Assembly: GCA_948567375.1 (NCBI GenBank)
Contig: OX419758.1
Location: 40,987,001 to 41,051,000, forward strand
Direction of reading: 5' to 3'
DNA: 64,000 nucleotides
Origin: Lunularia cruciata
Lineage: Eukaryota > Streptophyta > Marchantiopsida > Lunulariales > Lunulariaceae
The position numbers and the translations under genes were made by a program. Shown one piece after another: positions 34,473-47,000 of the stretch. Position 1 is the stretch's first letter. The number at the start of each line of letters is the position of its first letter. The notes under the pieces are model-generated. The model was not told the origin of the DNA. It searched no databases and saw only the letters and a list, made by a program, of their open reading frames with translations.

Positions 34473-37399
34473 CTATCAAATATCCATCATATGCATCTAG
34501 AAATAAAACATGTCATTCAGTCAAATACAATATATTATAGATAAATTTAAGATGTTAAGGCATGAATTATTTTATATTCTAGGGTGAACCAAATTTTTCT
34601 TAAATACTAGAGTGTGAAAGTTGTTTATATGTATATTTATTGAAATTTTTGAAATAAATTTCCATAAAAAGGTAAGAACTTGCTCAATATATTAAGAGTG
34701 TGGCACATAATCTCTGTTGCCGGGATTATTTGCTGCAACAATTTTCCTTGATACATGTTAATAGACTGTTTAGGAAAACCTTCAACCAACTAGTATAAAA
34801 AATTATAGTAATTGAATTGCAACATTTATTTGTTTACAGTTTAGTTTTACCGTTTGTAGTAAGATATAATAAGATAACCATGAACAAAAATCTATAACCT
34901 TAAATGTACAAAACTTATTTACAGTTGATGAAATTTAATTGGATGTGATCTTATATAGATATAAAATTTGGAAACATAATTTTTTGCCCTTGGTTTTTAT
35001 ATCAGCAAAAATATTTAAGCCACCAAATGAAGAATTATAAGTATTTCAATCTTCATGAAAAGAACATATAACATCATAATTTATTCTCTTTGTACCAATA
35101 TTGAGATAAAGTGTAACGAGGATAGTATAGAATTAATGCATGAAAACTAAATATAAATAAATAATTAGGAACTATTTATTACTATTTAATATAACATATT
35201 CATGTGAGGAAATAAAATATCATTTATTTCCATTCTGATTATACTATTCACTTCCGATGTATGGAGTTTCTTTAGGGATAGATAACAATGTTCCGTATAT
35301 ATTCCTTAACTCATTATATAATTTAAAGAAAGAAGGCTAGAGAGTACGTATTAGCCTTATAAGTTGTTAAATAAACATGGAATTATTTTATATGTCCTTT
35401 TTAAGACAACCATTGATATGTATCTAACTTAAATAAGAGTATGCCACTTACTTACCACAAGAGGAGGTACTTGACACCTGATTAGCATCATGTTTGTTGT
35501 GTATTATACAACTTCTTGTATTATAATAGTATAGTTGTATATTACACTCGTTCTTATTTGTAAAATATTTGTCTTGTTTTAGACAAATTTTTAATTGGCC
35601 TCTTGATAAATATGCTCATAATTTTATTGTTTCTGTCATCTTTCTTTTTGTTTCTTACCATTAATCCACGTATATTACAAGTTTATTCGTAGTTTGTATA
35701 CCTTATCTTGGTGGTAGAGAGTATCTTGATGACCAAAAACTTGTCCAAAGTTCGTAGAGAAGGTCCACTAGCTTATTAATCTCCACGTAACAAATAGTGG
35801 ATAAGCTACTGTATCCCTTATAGATCAAGATGTCCATGTGTCCTCGGAGATTGATCTCGTATACTTTAACTACAGTACCATAGATAAAGATTCAGACCAG
35901 AATCTCTCGGGTGAAGCGTCTAATCGATCTGTAATGTTTAAAATGGCTGCACCACTGTGTCCGCACATAAACGAGAGTATCATCAACCTACCGTTGTTTC
36001 CGTATGGTATCGGAATCTTTACAACATATTTTAAAGACAACTAGCACCCTAAGAAGTGAAAAGGAAACATTAGTGGTAGATAGCCAGCACCCATGCAACA
36101 CGCACTCAGCAGTTTGCTTTCTCACCACATTTGACACTGGAGGGCATAATCTTACTTCACTTTAAGAGGTGATTGTCGCCTACTATTACTCTTAGGGCAG
36201 GTATCTAGGGGACGGGGGACGATGGACAGAAATGTTCGTGGGGACGGGGGACTGGGACAATGGAGGGGGACCTTGGACGGAACTATATATATAGATGAAG
36301 ACAAAAGGTAATACTACAAACGGGATGGACACAACGGACGGGGAAGGATGGATGAAATTGGTTCTGGGGACAAAGGGCAGGACAAGGCGACCACGTAGAA
36401 CAAAGGTGGGGAGAGGGAGGATATATGTTTAAGAGGGTCTTTTTGCCATGTGCATCATGCACGGGACTAATACTAGTATAACGAGAAGTGAGTAAGTTGT
36501 CATGTCAAGAACAAACAGATGTGCACGTAACTGTGATAGTCAATACCCGATTACTTGCATTGTCAAGAATTTGATGATATATGCGTGTTTCAGTGTTTCT
36601 GAGTCCCGGCCTAAAGGAATGCTGAAATCTTCTTGTACTACATCTCTTGTCCGCTTCTTCCTTTGTCTAAACGGATTTCAAAGCAGTATTTGTGACGTAT
36701 CGTCTTTTTCTCGGAAGGACTTCAAATTTTGACGATGGTTGATAGGAAGCTAACAGTTTACAGCAAAGTTAACAGCAAACCTTTGAAGTCCACTTCGTGA
36801 AGTTCTCCGATGACCTATACTGTAGAATCTCGTATTCTTTTTTAGAGTATAAAGAACTCGACAAGTCTACTTTGACATGATCTATAATACGGTACTGAAC
36901 CTGGATCCAAGGACCCATAAAACCCTGTAGGCGACACAAACAAACAAACTAATAACTCGTATGATAATTCTAGTTCAACTTCTCTATATCGACTCACCGT
37001 AAGTATGAGAATCAGTAGCAGAACTATCGTATGAAAGTGAACAACTGCTTTCTTTATGAGACCGAACTAATAAACAACTGGAGGTTAGATAAATAAACGA
37101 GGGTTGGATTCCACAACATAACGTAGAAAGGAGAAAGGGAGGTATTGTAGAAAGGAGAATGGGAATGGATTGCATTCCAGAACAGTAGTGCGTCTTTGAA
37201 CGAGAGGAGAGATCTCGTAGGAGCGTTACTGTAGCAACCACGAGAGAATAGAGAGCGCTTTAGCATTGTCTAATCACTGTACTTATCGCATGCGTTTGGA
37301 AGGGTTGACTTTGTGACGCCTTATACTACTGCACCGTAGTCGGCGCCGATTTTGTTAGCGTGTTTTGTTGTCGGTCGGAACGTGAGACGTTAGCTATAG
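34473..37399. other. Intergenic spacer, AT-rich then G-rich; no gene recognised
   Basis: 34473 to about 35800 is very AT-rich with no usable open frames. From about 35800 the CpG frequency rises to the level of the gene region. Small frames (e.g. 35838-36044, 68 aa) have no recognisable domain. 36200-36420 holds a G-rich block annotated separately. Confidence 0.6.
36200..36420. repeat. G-rich cryptic repeat block
   Basis: Irregular repeats of a GGGGACGGGGGAC / GGACAATGGAGGGGGACC type on the plus strand give at least four closely spaced G-runs of 3-5 near 36200-36275, and more to about 36420. It resembles a degenerate minisatellite and could form a G-quadruplex. Confidence 0.6.
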
Positions 37400-38093
37400 C
37401 TTTAGCTCCTCCAGAGTCGAGGATGCCGATGATGAGTCAGAGAGCAGCGCCACAGTATAATGATATCGCAGATGTGGCTCAGGTCGGGTTACTCTTTGCC
37501 AAAAGAAGTTGCTACTCCCTTTGCTGACGGAGAGAAGCTTTGGTTGAGAAGGAGGAGGGACAGTGTGGGGATTACGCTACTAATGATTTGGTCAATGCCG
37601 GTTAAGAGAGTAGAGTTTCGTCGTTATTTGTTGGATAATAGAGAGGAGAGAGGGGGCTCGGTAGAATGGAGTGAGAGAAAGGTCGGGAAGCTCGAGAGGA
37701 GAGTTTTGGATTGAGTGCCGAGCACTTGAAGGTAGTAGTATAGACTGAGCTGATTGACTTTTGGAGTTTGTTGATGAGATATTGAGGTGTGCCAGGGCAG
37801 ATGTGCTGGGAGTTTTCTCGACGCGCTGCGTTTTGCGTGCGAACAAACAGGTTCCGAGCAGCATATCGTTTTGGCCTGGCGGACTAGGTTTCGGAGGACT
37901 TTGATCGAGAGATTGAGGTGTCAGGTCGAGGGAGACGGAATTGTTGGAGTTGTTGTGAACTTGCGGATGGTATGGGAGGGATCTCGTTGTGCTTGGTGGA
38001 GTAAGAGTGAGGAATTTGGTGGTTATGCAGTGAAGTGTGGGCTTGGGAGGTGCAGGCAACGATTGTATGAAAGCTGAACATTATTGAAACAAG
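37400..38093 (+). promoter_or_regulatory. Probable promoter and 5' leader of NOT3
   Basis: A CpG-containing, GC-richer stretch directly upstream of the NOT3 ATG. It holds several small upstream ATG frames on the plus strand (e.g. 37460-37714). The minus-strand frame 37592-38059 is a compositional shadow (Ser/Thr/Pro-rich, no domain). No TATA box or start site can be fixed. A 5' UTR intron is possible but not shown. Confidence 0.4.
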
Positions 38094-41000
38094 ATGGGTG
38101 CAACCAGGAAGTTACAAGGAGAAATAGATAGGGTTTTGAAGAAAGTGCAAGAGGGCGTTGACGTTTTTGACAGCATTTGGAACAAGGTTTGTTTTCCGCT
38201 AGCTGAGCTGCCTCGCTTAAGCCCTTCATCATTTGTGGATGATGAAGAAGATTTTGAAATTATAATTTTACCGTGGCGTAAGCATTGGCTTACCAATCGA
38301 TAATCCTGGACACTCGGAGTTTAGAACCATTTGGTCTCTTTTAAAGAGTTGTTTCCTGATCGGGTGGTACCTTGTCAGGTTTACGATACGGAAAATGCAA
38401 ATCAGAAGGAGAAGTTCGAAGCCGATCTTAAGAAAGAGATCAAGAAACTGCAGCGTTACCGAGATCAGATAAAAACATGGATACAATCGAGCGAGATAAA
38501 AGATAAGAAGGTATAGTCTTTTCCTTGTGGTCTAAACCTTAAATTTCAATAAAAATCCTTCCAGCGCACGAGCAGTCTAAAATGGTTGACACCACCAGCT
38601 CACAGTATTTCCACAGCTCGATTTTGCCAGGTTATGTAAACAATAATGCGGTTATCTCCTCATCCTCCGCACTCATCTTTTACACCCGACGGAATGCCAG
38701 AAACTACTCTAAGGACGACAAACTTGTTTTATTTTGAAATTGTAATACAATAATACAATGCAATACACAGATTGCTTTTGTCTTGCCTTCAAATTGAAAT
38801 TGAAATGCAACCTCCTCAATAGAACTCAGATGATGTTAAGGTTGAGTAGCTCTCTCTTTCTTCTTCTAAATATTCTATTATTATTTCCTGGTTTATAACT
38901 TCCTACGTGGGCCAGTCTTGAAATGTCAACAGGCCGTTTTATTCTGGTATCTAGAATAAACATCTTGTGGAGCTGTTTGCGTTAAGGAATATGGAATGAG
39001 GCGCATAGTAGTCGGTAAGCCTTAGCCTTGTGCGAGGATTTTCTTCCAACTTTTTGGAAAGAGGTTTGACGGTTGGAAAATGTTGACATAGGTTGCTGCA
39101 TCTTATGAGCAGGCGCTGTTAGACGCCCGAAAGCTCATCGAACGCGAGATGGAGAGGTTTAAAGTTTGTGAAAAAGAAACTAAAACAAAAGCGTTTTCTA
39201 AAGAAGGCTTGGGTCAACAGCCAAAGACAGTGAGTTCTTCATCATGTTATGCAATTCACCGTACTCTCTCAGGTCTACCTTCTTGTCGTATCTATTCGCG
39301 GACAACGTGCATTGAATTTGCAGACAGCCTTGTTCCAACCTTATAAACCGGTGTTCGCCTCCCAGCATCAGCTGAGATGGTCATGCAGTTTTCAGTACTT
39401 CTGTACTAGACATGTCCATCTTGCATTACGTCGAGATCAAAGGGTGAATGATAACAGGTGTTTAGTCTGCAGATTGGAGGCTGGAAGTCATGGTAAGCAT
39501 GCTAGTTCGTCTACTTCGGGAGCTCCTATCTATACTTCTTCTTTTCAGAGTTCCATTTCCGTGCTCTTACTATTTGTTTCCTCGGAGCTCTAGACTAGCC
39601 TAATGCTTGAGACCTTTGTATACAGGATCCTAGAGAGAAAGCAAAGGGAGAATCAAGAGATTGGTTGAACAACATGGTGTGTGACTCCATCACTAAATCC
39701 AAGATCAGAAGCTATATTTTCATTAGTGAGTAGCAGTTGCTCTTGCAGAATGAGGTGGCAGTTTAGAGATACCCATTTGTGTCTATTTTTGTCTATCTTG
39801 CACTAGGGCCCTAGTGCAAGAAAAAATCTGCTGGAGTGTGTCAAGTGACTACTATGCTAGCCAATCGCACTGTTTGCTTTTGCATAGAGGTTCAAAAGTA
39901 TGTGGAGATTATCGTTGTCTGCTCGTTGGGCACGAAGGATTAAGAATAGTTGGAACATTTAACGACTCTTCACCCAGAGTCTCGATCCAAGAGAATAAAT
40001 AAGTCTTTTGGCGATGTAAACAAACGACGACCATGATAGACGATCAATGACCACTATGTGGATGACCAATGACGTTACAACTTATTCATTGTCCTCACAT
40101 TCCAGGTCAGTGATCTGGAATCTCAGATAGACTCGTTTGAAGCGGAAATGGAAGGCCTTTCTGTAAAGAAGGGGAAGTCGCGACCTCCTCGACTGGTGAG
40201 ATTTAGAAGCATATACAAACTTCGTATTCTGTTGAGTTGTAGCAGTACCTCCAGTTGTCACCTGCTATTTCCGACCTCTAACGTGAGGCTGTGACTCGGA
40301 ACAGACGCATTTGGAGGAATCCATTAATCGACACAAAGCGCACATCAGTAAGCTAGAGCTGATACTTCGTCTTCTGGACAATGATGAACTAAGTCCCGAC
40401 GAGGTGAATGACGTGAGAGACTTTGTGGAAGACTACGTTGAGCGCAACCAGGTAAGCGAACATTTGTGATATCCTGATGCACTTACGAGGGTCCATGCTT
40501 ATTTCTCATTTTCTGGGTCCTTCGGAATCGTAAAGCGTGTTTAACGTTCAAGGTACCTTCTGCTGTGTATTTTCTATTTTTTGGTATCTAGATTACGTTC
40601 GTGCTAGGCGGAGAGGCACCCCTTGTCCAATATCGTTCCCTGACGAGTGTATGTCGATACTTAATGAATTAAGAGAGACTTCAAGCTGTAAGATCCCATG
40701 CAGATGTTTCCCAGCTGACTTGCTGTCTGTCAGCTAGTGCTTCGGGAACAATTCATATGCCGGAAGCGAGTGCCTTCCGGCATATGAATCGTTCTCAAAG
40801 CAAGTGCCTCGCTTCAAGACCTTCCGCAGACATAGGCAAATAGATCTATGCATTTATAAAAAAGGAAGTGGCCCTTACGACATTGTCATCATACTTCTAA
40901 TCTGTACTACAACTTGGATAACTTGAAGACCGAGTTTTACAACCCCTGATTAAAGTAGTGCAAGGCAGCGGGTTTCGATTTACCTAGTAGCCGTCCACAA

Positions 41001-44000
41001 AGCTCTGAAGACTGTTGTGGACGTTAGCTTTCCTACTTTTCTGCTAACTGTATCGAGGTATTGTCAATTGTCAGGATGACTTCGAAGACTTTGTTAATGT
41101 CGATGATCTGTATCAATCGTTACCACTCGATAAGATGGAAGCCTTGGAAACTATGGATGCAATTCCTACACTTCTGCCAGCGGTGGTGGGGAAAGAAAAG
41201 GTAACAGAGCAAGAGCTTTTGAAGAGAGTTGTTCATCGTTGGTCTGTCATGTCCCTGTCTTCCAAACTCAGATGTTTTTTGATCTGAATTGAGGAGGTCG
41301 AATAAAATATCAAACTAGCAGGGTCGGCTCATCCAATGCTAGTAGTTGGGGTTTAAAATACATAGTCTTCAACATTCTCGGGTCCAGTTATCTGGTGGTT
41401 GCAGATATAGTTATGTCTTCAGGCTCTCCTTAGGGGATGCTGACCTGAATGACGTATGCCTTCATTTCAGCTTTCATGTCCTTAGGAGGTATTGGCATTT
41501 AAGTTCCTTAACTGATCATGACGGTATTGACTTATATTCTGCTCGAGAATTAGCCGTCTGGGCATGGCTTCCATGTCGTTAGATGAGATTGTTGTGCTGC
41601 TTGGCAACACTAATAATTTACGTTGGCATACCGCAGGCTGCAGCAGGTCCTGCCCTCTTAGGCGGTGTTGTCGTTCCTCCTTCTGTCCCAATTACAGCAG
41701 AGGAAGGTGGCTTACAAGATCTTCTGGTGGATGGTGGACCCCAGACTCCCGCAGTAGTGCTTTCTCCTACTGCCCAGTCTTCTACAACTTTTCCCACCAC
41801 CGTTCCTGTGCCTGCAGAGGTTCCTGTCAGCGGAATGGCAGGAGGAGCTGCAGTTCTCTCTCGAAGCTCTACAAGTTCTTCCTCAGTTGGGTTGCTGCCT
41901 GCAACAAAGGGGTTAACAAAGGTTTCAATTGCCTCAGTGCAACCACCTGTGCCTGTTAGTATTGTGAATAGATCAAAAGAGGAGGATGTAGTTAGCTTGG
42001 CTGGGCGTAGGCTTGGACCTTCAATATCCGATGGAGGACTTGTGAGGCCAGCTGCGGTTGGGGCAGGTAGTGGAGCCGTTGGTCTTGGAGTGCAACCTTC
42101 TGTACGGGGCCCGTTGATTCTAGGTGGAGGGAATGGTTTGATTGGTGGATCGAGTGTAGGGATAGTGCCTATTTCTTCAGACAGTGCTAAGAGGACAGGT
42201 TTAGTCGGAGAGGATAGGGTTGGTCTTTCTCAGCAGCTTGCCATGGCTCAAAATAGAATGTTCCAAACAGGGAAGCTTGTTGATGTTAGCAATTCGGGTG
42301 AAGGAACAGGACTGAATGAAGGGGCTAGCCGAGTCTTCAGTCCTCCTCTTAGCTCTACAGGGCAGTGGAGACCTCATTCCCATGGGTCACAAAGTCAAGG
42401 AGAATCAGTAAGGACTCTGCACATTACTTTACTGTTGACTTGAGAGAAAACTTGTGCACCTAGATAGCTTTGCAGATCAGAACAACGGAGTACTATCTTT
42501 CAAGCAGCTAAATGCGGGTAGCTATCAGTAGGAACACCTAAAGTCAGTTGCTTCAAACATGTTGTCATCTGAAACATTCCCTTAGCACTCATGAGCTTTT
42601 GAACAGAAATTCGGTACGAGGAGTACTGGCATTCGGCCAGCTACTTAGCCATTGTGTTAGGCACTGATGAAGTCGTTTGTGCTTTCATGGAGGCTTACTA
42701 TGACCGCTATCTGCTTCCTTCAGTGTTGAGCGTTTCAGCACTCATACCTTCATAGCACATGTTGCGATATACACTATCTAGTCCGGATCTCCCGTTCAAG
42801 TAACGGCTTCTGCTCTCATTTCCTCATATCCAGTCCTCTCACGATTTGCCTTGGCACTCATGAGTTTTCGAGCAGTAACTCGGTACAAGGAGTACTGACA
42901 CTTGCTCTGCTACTTTGGCACTGCACGAGGCACTGATGAAGTCTTATGTGCTTTCATGGAGGTTTACTATGGCCACCTTCTGCTTTCCTTATTTGTTTGG
43001 CGTTCCAGGACTGAAGCGTCCATAGCGCTTGTTGTGATATACTTTATATCCTGTCCTTTTTCGCTTCGCTCTTGTTACCCTGTTACACTTCAACAGGTTT
43101 CTGCAGCCACACCATCCTATAGCTCCTGCATTGTTCCACTCCTCCATTCCCCAGCTAATTACCTCCCTATTATTTTTCCTTCGCTCTCTGCCTGATTCAT
43201 GGGACCACTTGTGTATACAGTGTTCCTACCCGACTCCAGCCCACGTTTTTTATTTTTGTCGTTCACGCACTGCTTACTGGCAGTCTTTTACATAGCGTTA
43301 CCTGTTTCTCGCAGTTTGTTTGCCTAGAGTTCTCAATTTCACGGTGGTTTACTAGTCTGTTAGCCATATGTTATTCTCAATTTGTTTCTGTTATGCCTTT
43401 GCTTCAAGTTACATTCGATGCATTCTACCTTATGGATTTCTCACTATTCTAGCATTGTCAACTATGTACATCTTGCTTATCGATCATTTGCACCTCATGA
43501 GTTCTGGATAACCCGTTCCCAGAACGGCATCTGTTCCCCTATACCTATATATATACTCCAATGTCTCCAGTGTTCCTACCCGACTCCAGCCTACAGTTTA
43601 ATTTTCTTCGTTCATGCACTGCTTACTGGTGGTCAATTACACAATGTTTTATATTTCTCGAATTCGTTGAATAGCTGTTATTGATTTCAAATTGTTTACT
43701 AGCCCTGTAGATATATGTTGTTCTCGATTTGTTGCAATTATGCCTTTGCTTCAGGTTACATTCAATGCATTCTACTTTATGGATTTAGCACTATTCTAGC
43801 ATTGTGCATAAAGTACATCTTGATTACTGATCATATGCATTTAATGAGTTCTGGATCACCCTTTCCTAGAACGGCTTCTGCTCTCATCTACCTATATCCA
43901 GTCTTCTCACGCTTCACTCCGACCCAGCCAACGCACCATCCACGCCTCTCCGACTTCCCTCCATTCCACCCATCCTCAACTAATACTTTGTACATTACTC

Positions 44001-47000
44001 TTAGCTCTATGTTTCTCTGCTTCATGGTTTCTGCACGACTTTGTATTTCAGATGCTTAATCGGTCGCTTCTTGCTTATGGTTACAGGATGTATACTAGTT
44101 CTCTGCGGGTTTTACTCATGAGATGTTTCAATTATGTCTTCACTTCGGCTTACTCCTGAGATGTTTCAATTATTCCTTCAGTCAATCTCCATTTCCTGAG
44201 TTGCTATTCATGTCGATTTGCACACATCATGCTTATATTTCACCTGCACTTGAAGTGTCCTTGATGGGTTCTGGATCTCCCGTTCTTCTAACGGCATCTG
44301 CTCTCATTTCCCATATGTTATGTCATCTGACTGCGCACTCCTTGTTAAAGCTATCCCTTCGTTGCTTGTCCCAGCAATTTGTCGGAGTTATACTTGGGTG
44401 GTCGGTTGTGTCTATGGTATAACCTAACGAGCTTGAGTCTCCATTCTATTGACAACTCCGATCCTTTCTTCCAGGGACAGTATATGTATAGTGGGAGAAC
44501 CGAAGTTGCCCCTGACTTGAAGCAGAAGTTTCTGCAACGCTTACAACAAGTACAGCAGCAGAGTCACAGTGCCGCACTTCTCAATCCGTCTTCTACTTCT
44601 AAGCAGCAAGTCCTGCTTTCACCTCAGCAGCAAAACAACATTCTACAGCAGGTGAAGTAGTTGTTCCTACTTTGACAGCCTAGTCAAAGGCTGGCCCATA
44701 TATTCTTCGACAGAGACGACTGCAGCTCCGAACTGTGGATTTTTCTGCCGTTGTTTCCTCGTGATTTCGTCTGTCTGTTCCAGTAGTTAAAAATACTCTC
44801 GTTGATAGAAACTGAAAATCATAGCAGTCTGTGTAAGAATTTCAGGGGCAATGAAATACAATTGACTGTAGGCAGGCAGGAAATTTGTCACGTGTGATAG
44901 ATGGTAATGAATTCTGAGAAGATGGGTTGGTCCCGAGAGGTCAGAGACAATGACCCTGCGAGAGGGCATGGGTCTACACTACCAGTGAAGGGGCATGAAC
45001 CCTTCACTGGCGTGGAAAGGGACAAGGCTCTTGCAGTAACCACCAAACTAATCACACACAGATTAAGCACATGGATCAACCATGTGTCTGTTTACTACAC
45101 CGCTGATGCGTCTGATTACGAAAATGTCTCATTAGCAGTAGATGTGTTCACACTGATCTAACAATCGGAACTGGTGTTGACCAGACCATCTCTCGATACT
45201 CCTATGTATCACTCGTTTACTAACTTGCTCAACTGATTCTCGAGTCAGTACCCTTACCTCTATTATCTTTCTTCTATTCTTGATATTTGGCATCTATATA
45301 CATGAGAATATATACACTAGGAATACCGAAAGGAAATCTGTTTGGAAGTTCTCTAGCTGACGATCAGAGACATGCTCCACAGGCACAACTACATCACCAG
45401 CAACAACAGCAGACACCACTTATACAGCCTTTTCAGTCAGCAGCAACCCAGCAGCAGCAGGTGTCTCTGGCCAAGTCAGCCTCTGCGCAACTTCTATCGT
45501 CAGCAAGTTCTCAGCCTCCACAACAGAGCTCTATGACTCATTCAAGTTCACAACAGCAGTTATCTCAAAACTCTTTATCAATGGCTGGATCTTCAAATGA
45601 TAATGGTGCTACCTCCACCCCCCACCACACACACCACGAAAGGCTTTGTTCGAAATTGGTTTTGATGATCTTGTGATTTTCGTGTTTCCTTAATTCACTA
45701 TAGCGCACTATAACATCTTTTAATAATCATCGGTTCGGTCCTAGATGGGGTTTAGATCCCCCGTTCTGCTAGCGGCGTCTGTGTACCATTGCTCATGTAA
45801 TTTTTTCTAACATCGGTGAAGGTTGCATCCTTTAACACCTCTGCTTAACCATGAACACTTTTTGAGTATGACGGAGTTTCAAGCATCAGAAATTGATGTA
45901 TAGCTTGTGTTTTGGGCGTGTGTACAGTGCCACGCAGAGATCTGGATCAGCAGGCCCAATTATCCGAAGACAACGGTGCTGAAACGTCTGCTCTAAGCTC
46001 CTCCTTTTCAAATAGTGTTTCTTTGATCAGTGAAGACGATTTGAAGAATCACGACACCTTCGATGTACCTGTAAGATTTTTAACCTGGTTTGGCAGTTGA
46101 ATGCTATGCGATGCCCATTTCGTTCTTCCTATCGACTTTCCCTGTTTTCTAAAGTAAACATTCCAATTCAAACTGTTGAAGTATCCCAAGATCCAGGTTT
46201 ATATGACGATAAACCTGGGGCTTAAACTACACACACGAGCAATACATAATGCGAAGCAGCAAATATAGCCTTTTAAACAGTAGCCACATCAATAACACAT
46301 GGTCATGTACTGTCCAGAAACAGTACCTAACAGTAGGAGCGTGAGCGCAGGAGTCTCAAAACACTTAACACTAGAAGGAACAGTAGAAAAGTTAGGGGAG
46401 GTAGAATAGGCTTCAATCAATGAACACAATCATCTAGAAACTTTATCAGGAGCGCCGTGACTTTTTCACAACGAGTTTAAGAGTTCTCATTCGAATTTTT
46501 TTTATCGAGTTTTGCTTCCTGAAGTAACGAACTATAAATTATGAGTTCTGGCTCGGTACAATGGGTACTGGCATTCGCGGCAGCTACTTAGGGACTTCGT
46601 GGGGCAGAAATGAAGTCGTCCGTGTTTTTGTCCAGGCTTACTATGACAGTCTGACTGCTTCTTTCTAGTGTCTAGTGTTTTAGGACTCCTGCGCACCTAG
46701 AGCATGCTGTGATATACAATAACCAGTCCTGTCACACTTCGGTCAGCCTAGCCCAGCCATCATCCACTAATGCAATATTTTCCCCCTTGTTGAATGCTTT
46801 CCCTTTGCTCTCGAATGTATCTTCGTACTCGCTCGATGGCTTTCCTCTGCTTTCAGGTTCATATGCATCCTCTGTTTCTGCTCGAGAAGGCTCGCTTCCT
46901 TTCTTACATGATCCATACCATTTTACTGTACATGCTGCTCATGGAATGTTTCAATTTTGGCATCTGCTTTATATCGATTTTGCTGATGTTCCGCTCGGCA

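Noticed and set aside
33900-35900. Assembly chimera joining two organisms
   Set aside because: The composition shift is strong, but it coincides with a natural LTR end and both sides are plant-like. It cannot be excluded without reads, so it is reported only as a boundary.
37592-38059. 155-aa minus-strand open frame upstream of NOT3
   Set aside because: Ser/Thr/Pro-rich with no domain, overlapping the NOT3 leader. It is better explained by composition.
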